This document shows positions 62,076 to 64,000 of a stretch of DNA of 64,000 nucleotides, piece by piece. The DNA is from Gambelia wislizenii (Eukaryota; Chordata; Lepidosauria; Squamata; Crotaphytidae). The translations under genes were made by a program, and so were the position numbers. Where the stretch lies: contig JAUMIR010000005.1 of the NCBI GenBank assembly GCA_030847615.1, forward strand, positions 244,194,645 to 244,258,644. The letters run 5' to 3'. Under the pieces are notes generated by a model. The model made no database searches. It had not been told where the DNA came from and worked only from the letters and a program-made list of their open reading frames with translations. How positions within the stretch are numbered: position 1 is the stretch's first letter; each line of letters begins with the position of its first letter.

Positions 62076-62555
62076 CATTGGGGGGGGGGTGGAGTGAGGG
62101 AGAAAGGTTTTGTGTATACTAGGGAGTCTTTTAATTCCTGGGACTGCCCTTGGAGCCTCCCTCCCATCTGTCACACACTGGCTAGGAAGGGGGAAAATGA
62201 GCTCTTCACTTACAAGCAGGCCCGAGAATAAAGGGAGTTCCTTACTCTCGGAGCTGCTTGGAAGTGAAGTTCCACACTCAGCGTTGCCACTCTCACCGCA
62301 CAACACAAGGCCTCCTGGGCTTGGCATATCCGTTTGACTCCTTTCCTTTTCCAGCTTCTGGGCTCTCCTCTTGCACTTGGCACTTCTGCTTTCTGGGCTC
62401 TAGCATACCTGCACAGTACTTCCCAGAGTGGCCTGTGATCTGACTAGGGAGGAATCAGGGATTTGCTGCTTCAACTGGCCCAGCCGACTGGGACATTTTT
62501 TTTAGTCCCTTCAGTCAGGGATTTTCCCAGTTTTCCGGGACAAATGTTCATCCCT

Positions 62556-63217
62556 AGTTCATGCTCTTGTAAGGTAAATAAAGAAAAACTTACATTTATT
62601 GTTTCAGGAAACCCATCTTTGGATAGGAAAGGAGATAGACAAAAGAAGATTACCTAAACTTAAATACAAAAGCTCCTAAAGCTGGCTCTCATGTGTGGAT
62701 GTTGGCTAGTGTCCATCCTGAGGCAGCAGCCTCATAGATGCCCCCTTCCCAGACAAAGTGAAACAAAGGACTAACTAACTTTTGGAAGACAGGGGAAGTG
62801 TCCTCTGCAGGAAGGAAGGAAGCAAAAAAGCTTGAGTGCAAAGATCAATGAAAGAAAGAGAGGTGAAACAAAAGGGCAGGCATGCTCTATAGACCCCCTG
62901 TCTCTCTAAACATTTTACAAGCATTGATGCCTCTTTGCTTCCAACACTTATCTAGTTCCATCAGAGATGCCTTTCCAAGTCTCAATCTTCTTCTGATTTC
63001 TTGACTACAGTCTCCATATTGATCGATGCCACCTTCCTCCTTCCAGCATCCATAACAGCACAAGAAACAGCATGCTCCAACACATGAACCATATGATGGT
63101 ATTCTTCCTCCACCATTTAGTGAAGCCACACACACATAACTATAAAAGTAAGCAAAAGTAACAATACACAACAAAAGGGGAGCAGATTTTCTCTTGTTAA
63201 GTTGCAATGATAATGTA
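62556..63217. other. Unrecognised non-coding stretch
   Basis: A - strand frame (63207-62887) is Cys-rich (SCVGACCFLCCYGCW) but has no recognised relatives or splice context. Confidence 0.4.
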
Positions 63218-63468
63218 CAGTAGAGCCTCCATTTCCACTGGGGGTTGGTTCTGCAGGGCCTGTGGATACCAAAAACTGGATAATAGCAAACACCATTGAA
63301 GATAATGGAACTTCTGGTCTAAAATACCTTAGAGTTACTTTGGAGGACCTAGAAAATGGCTAGAGAGGACACATTTTCTAGGAAGACTCTATGGTAGGTG
63401 TGCTGTTTTGTGTCACGTGGATAATTAAATCACTGGGTAATGAATCAGTGGATATGGGGGTCCTACTG
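63218..63468. mobile_element. Tc1/mariner-type MITE, CAGTAGGACCCCCAT family, copy 3
   Basis: This is the best-preserved 3' end, GATATGGGGGTCCTACTG followed by TA, with TA also before CAGTAGAGCCTCCATTTCC. It is 251 bases long with terminal inverted repeats of about 20 bases. Confidence 0.9.
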
Positions 63469-63631
63469 TAATGCAGCTATATCTTTATTATTGGGGAAAG
63501 GAATTGGTTGCTGGTAACTAGATATGTGTAACTAATTACTTACAACAAATTCCCTTTTCAAATAACAAAGTGATTGGAATTATTTGTTATTTAGAGTTTC
63601 TAACTTGTTACTTCCAAGCTCTGGACTGTCT

Positions 63632-63659
63632 GCACACACACACACACACACACACACAC
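63632..63659. repeat. AC dinucleotide microsatellite
   Basis: About thirteen AC units. The rest of 63469-64000 shows nothing else. Confidence 0.95.
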
Positions 63660-64000
63660 TTGAGAATTCACACTGTCAAATTCAGATTAAATGGAAACCT
63701 CTGACTGAGCGAAGAATGAGACCTGCATGCTTTTCGCCTCAGATATTTGAGACCAACTTATATCCTTGCTGTGGCTCACAGGAGGCAACACCAACTGTTC
63801 TTGAGCAAGGAGAGCAGGCCATGCAAGTCTCTCAGAGGGAGAAGGTTTCCTGTGGATGCACACCCCCTCTCACTCTCTTCCCCCCCCCCTTGCCCTTTCA
63901 CTGACATTGAAACAGGATTCTGCTTCTCAGCTGTCACTTGGATACTGGGAGCTTGCTTGACAGATCAGGTGGACACTCAGCACAACCTTCCTTAATTCTG

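Larger units (their letters stand above)
61765..62555. repeat. Dispersed repeat with CCACAAAACCAGGACAAA terminus, copy 2, interrupted by CR1
   Basis: AGAGTTGCCATAATTCTCTT and CCACAAAACCAGGACAAAAG at the left and TTCCCAGTTTTCCGGGACAA at the right match 46031-46612. A CR1 3' fragment sits inside at 61921. Confidence 0.6.

Noticed and set aside
62887..63207. Cys-rich - strand frame as a small secreted protein or the missing NINJ2 first exon
   Set aside because: It lacks a signal peptide pattern and does not resemble the ninjurin N terminus. No fitting donor site was identified.

Overview
This window is vertebrate nuclear DNA. It has spliced genes with canonical GT/AG introns and is densely packed with CR1 LINEs, tRNA-derived SINEs and short inverted-repeat DNA transposons. 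The mix of CR1 copies ending in ATTCTATG repeats, SINEs that look like squamate Sauria SINEs, Tigger/MER2-like and mariner elements and Ty1/copia gag fragments points to a squamate reptile, probably a lizard. That assignment is inferred from repeat content alone.

Two protein-coding genes lie tail to tail. From 316 to 24918 on the + strand are the last twelve coding exons of a beta-1,4-N-acetylgalactosaminyltransferase, read as B4GALNT3. They give 806 residues plus a stop, every splice phase fits, and the N-terminal exons lie before the window. On the - strand are two coding exons of ninjurin-2 (NINJ2), at 45178-44947 and 37146-36980. The first coding exon of NINJ2 was not found. These two genes are also neighbours in the human genome, which supports choosing B4GALNT3 over its paralogue B4GALNT4.

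Layout: 1-24918 is B4GALNT3 exons in repeat-rich introns. 24919 to about 25240 is its 3'UTR with a polyadenylation signal. About 25.2-37.0 kb is the space between the two gene ends, with a SINE, Tigger- and hAT-like elements and the 5' part of a copia-like retrotransposon. 36980-45178 is NINJ2, whose intron holds a mariner remnant and an RTE-like LINE insertion. 45.2-64.0 kb is presumably NINJ2 intron 1 or upstream sequence, holding CR1 copies, hairpin elements and long stretches with nothing recognised.

The two genes do different jobs (Golgi LacdiNAc synthesis and a small membrane adhesion protein), and nothing here suggests they work together. No CRISPR array, operon, defence system or unknown multi-gene system is visible. 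The interesting material is transposon biology: a TIR-bounded element carrying a copia gag fragment, two LINE insertions with readable target-site duplications, a chimeric CR1 copy, and a TTTC microsatellite acting as the polypyrimidine tract of a B4GALNT3 exon.
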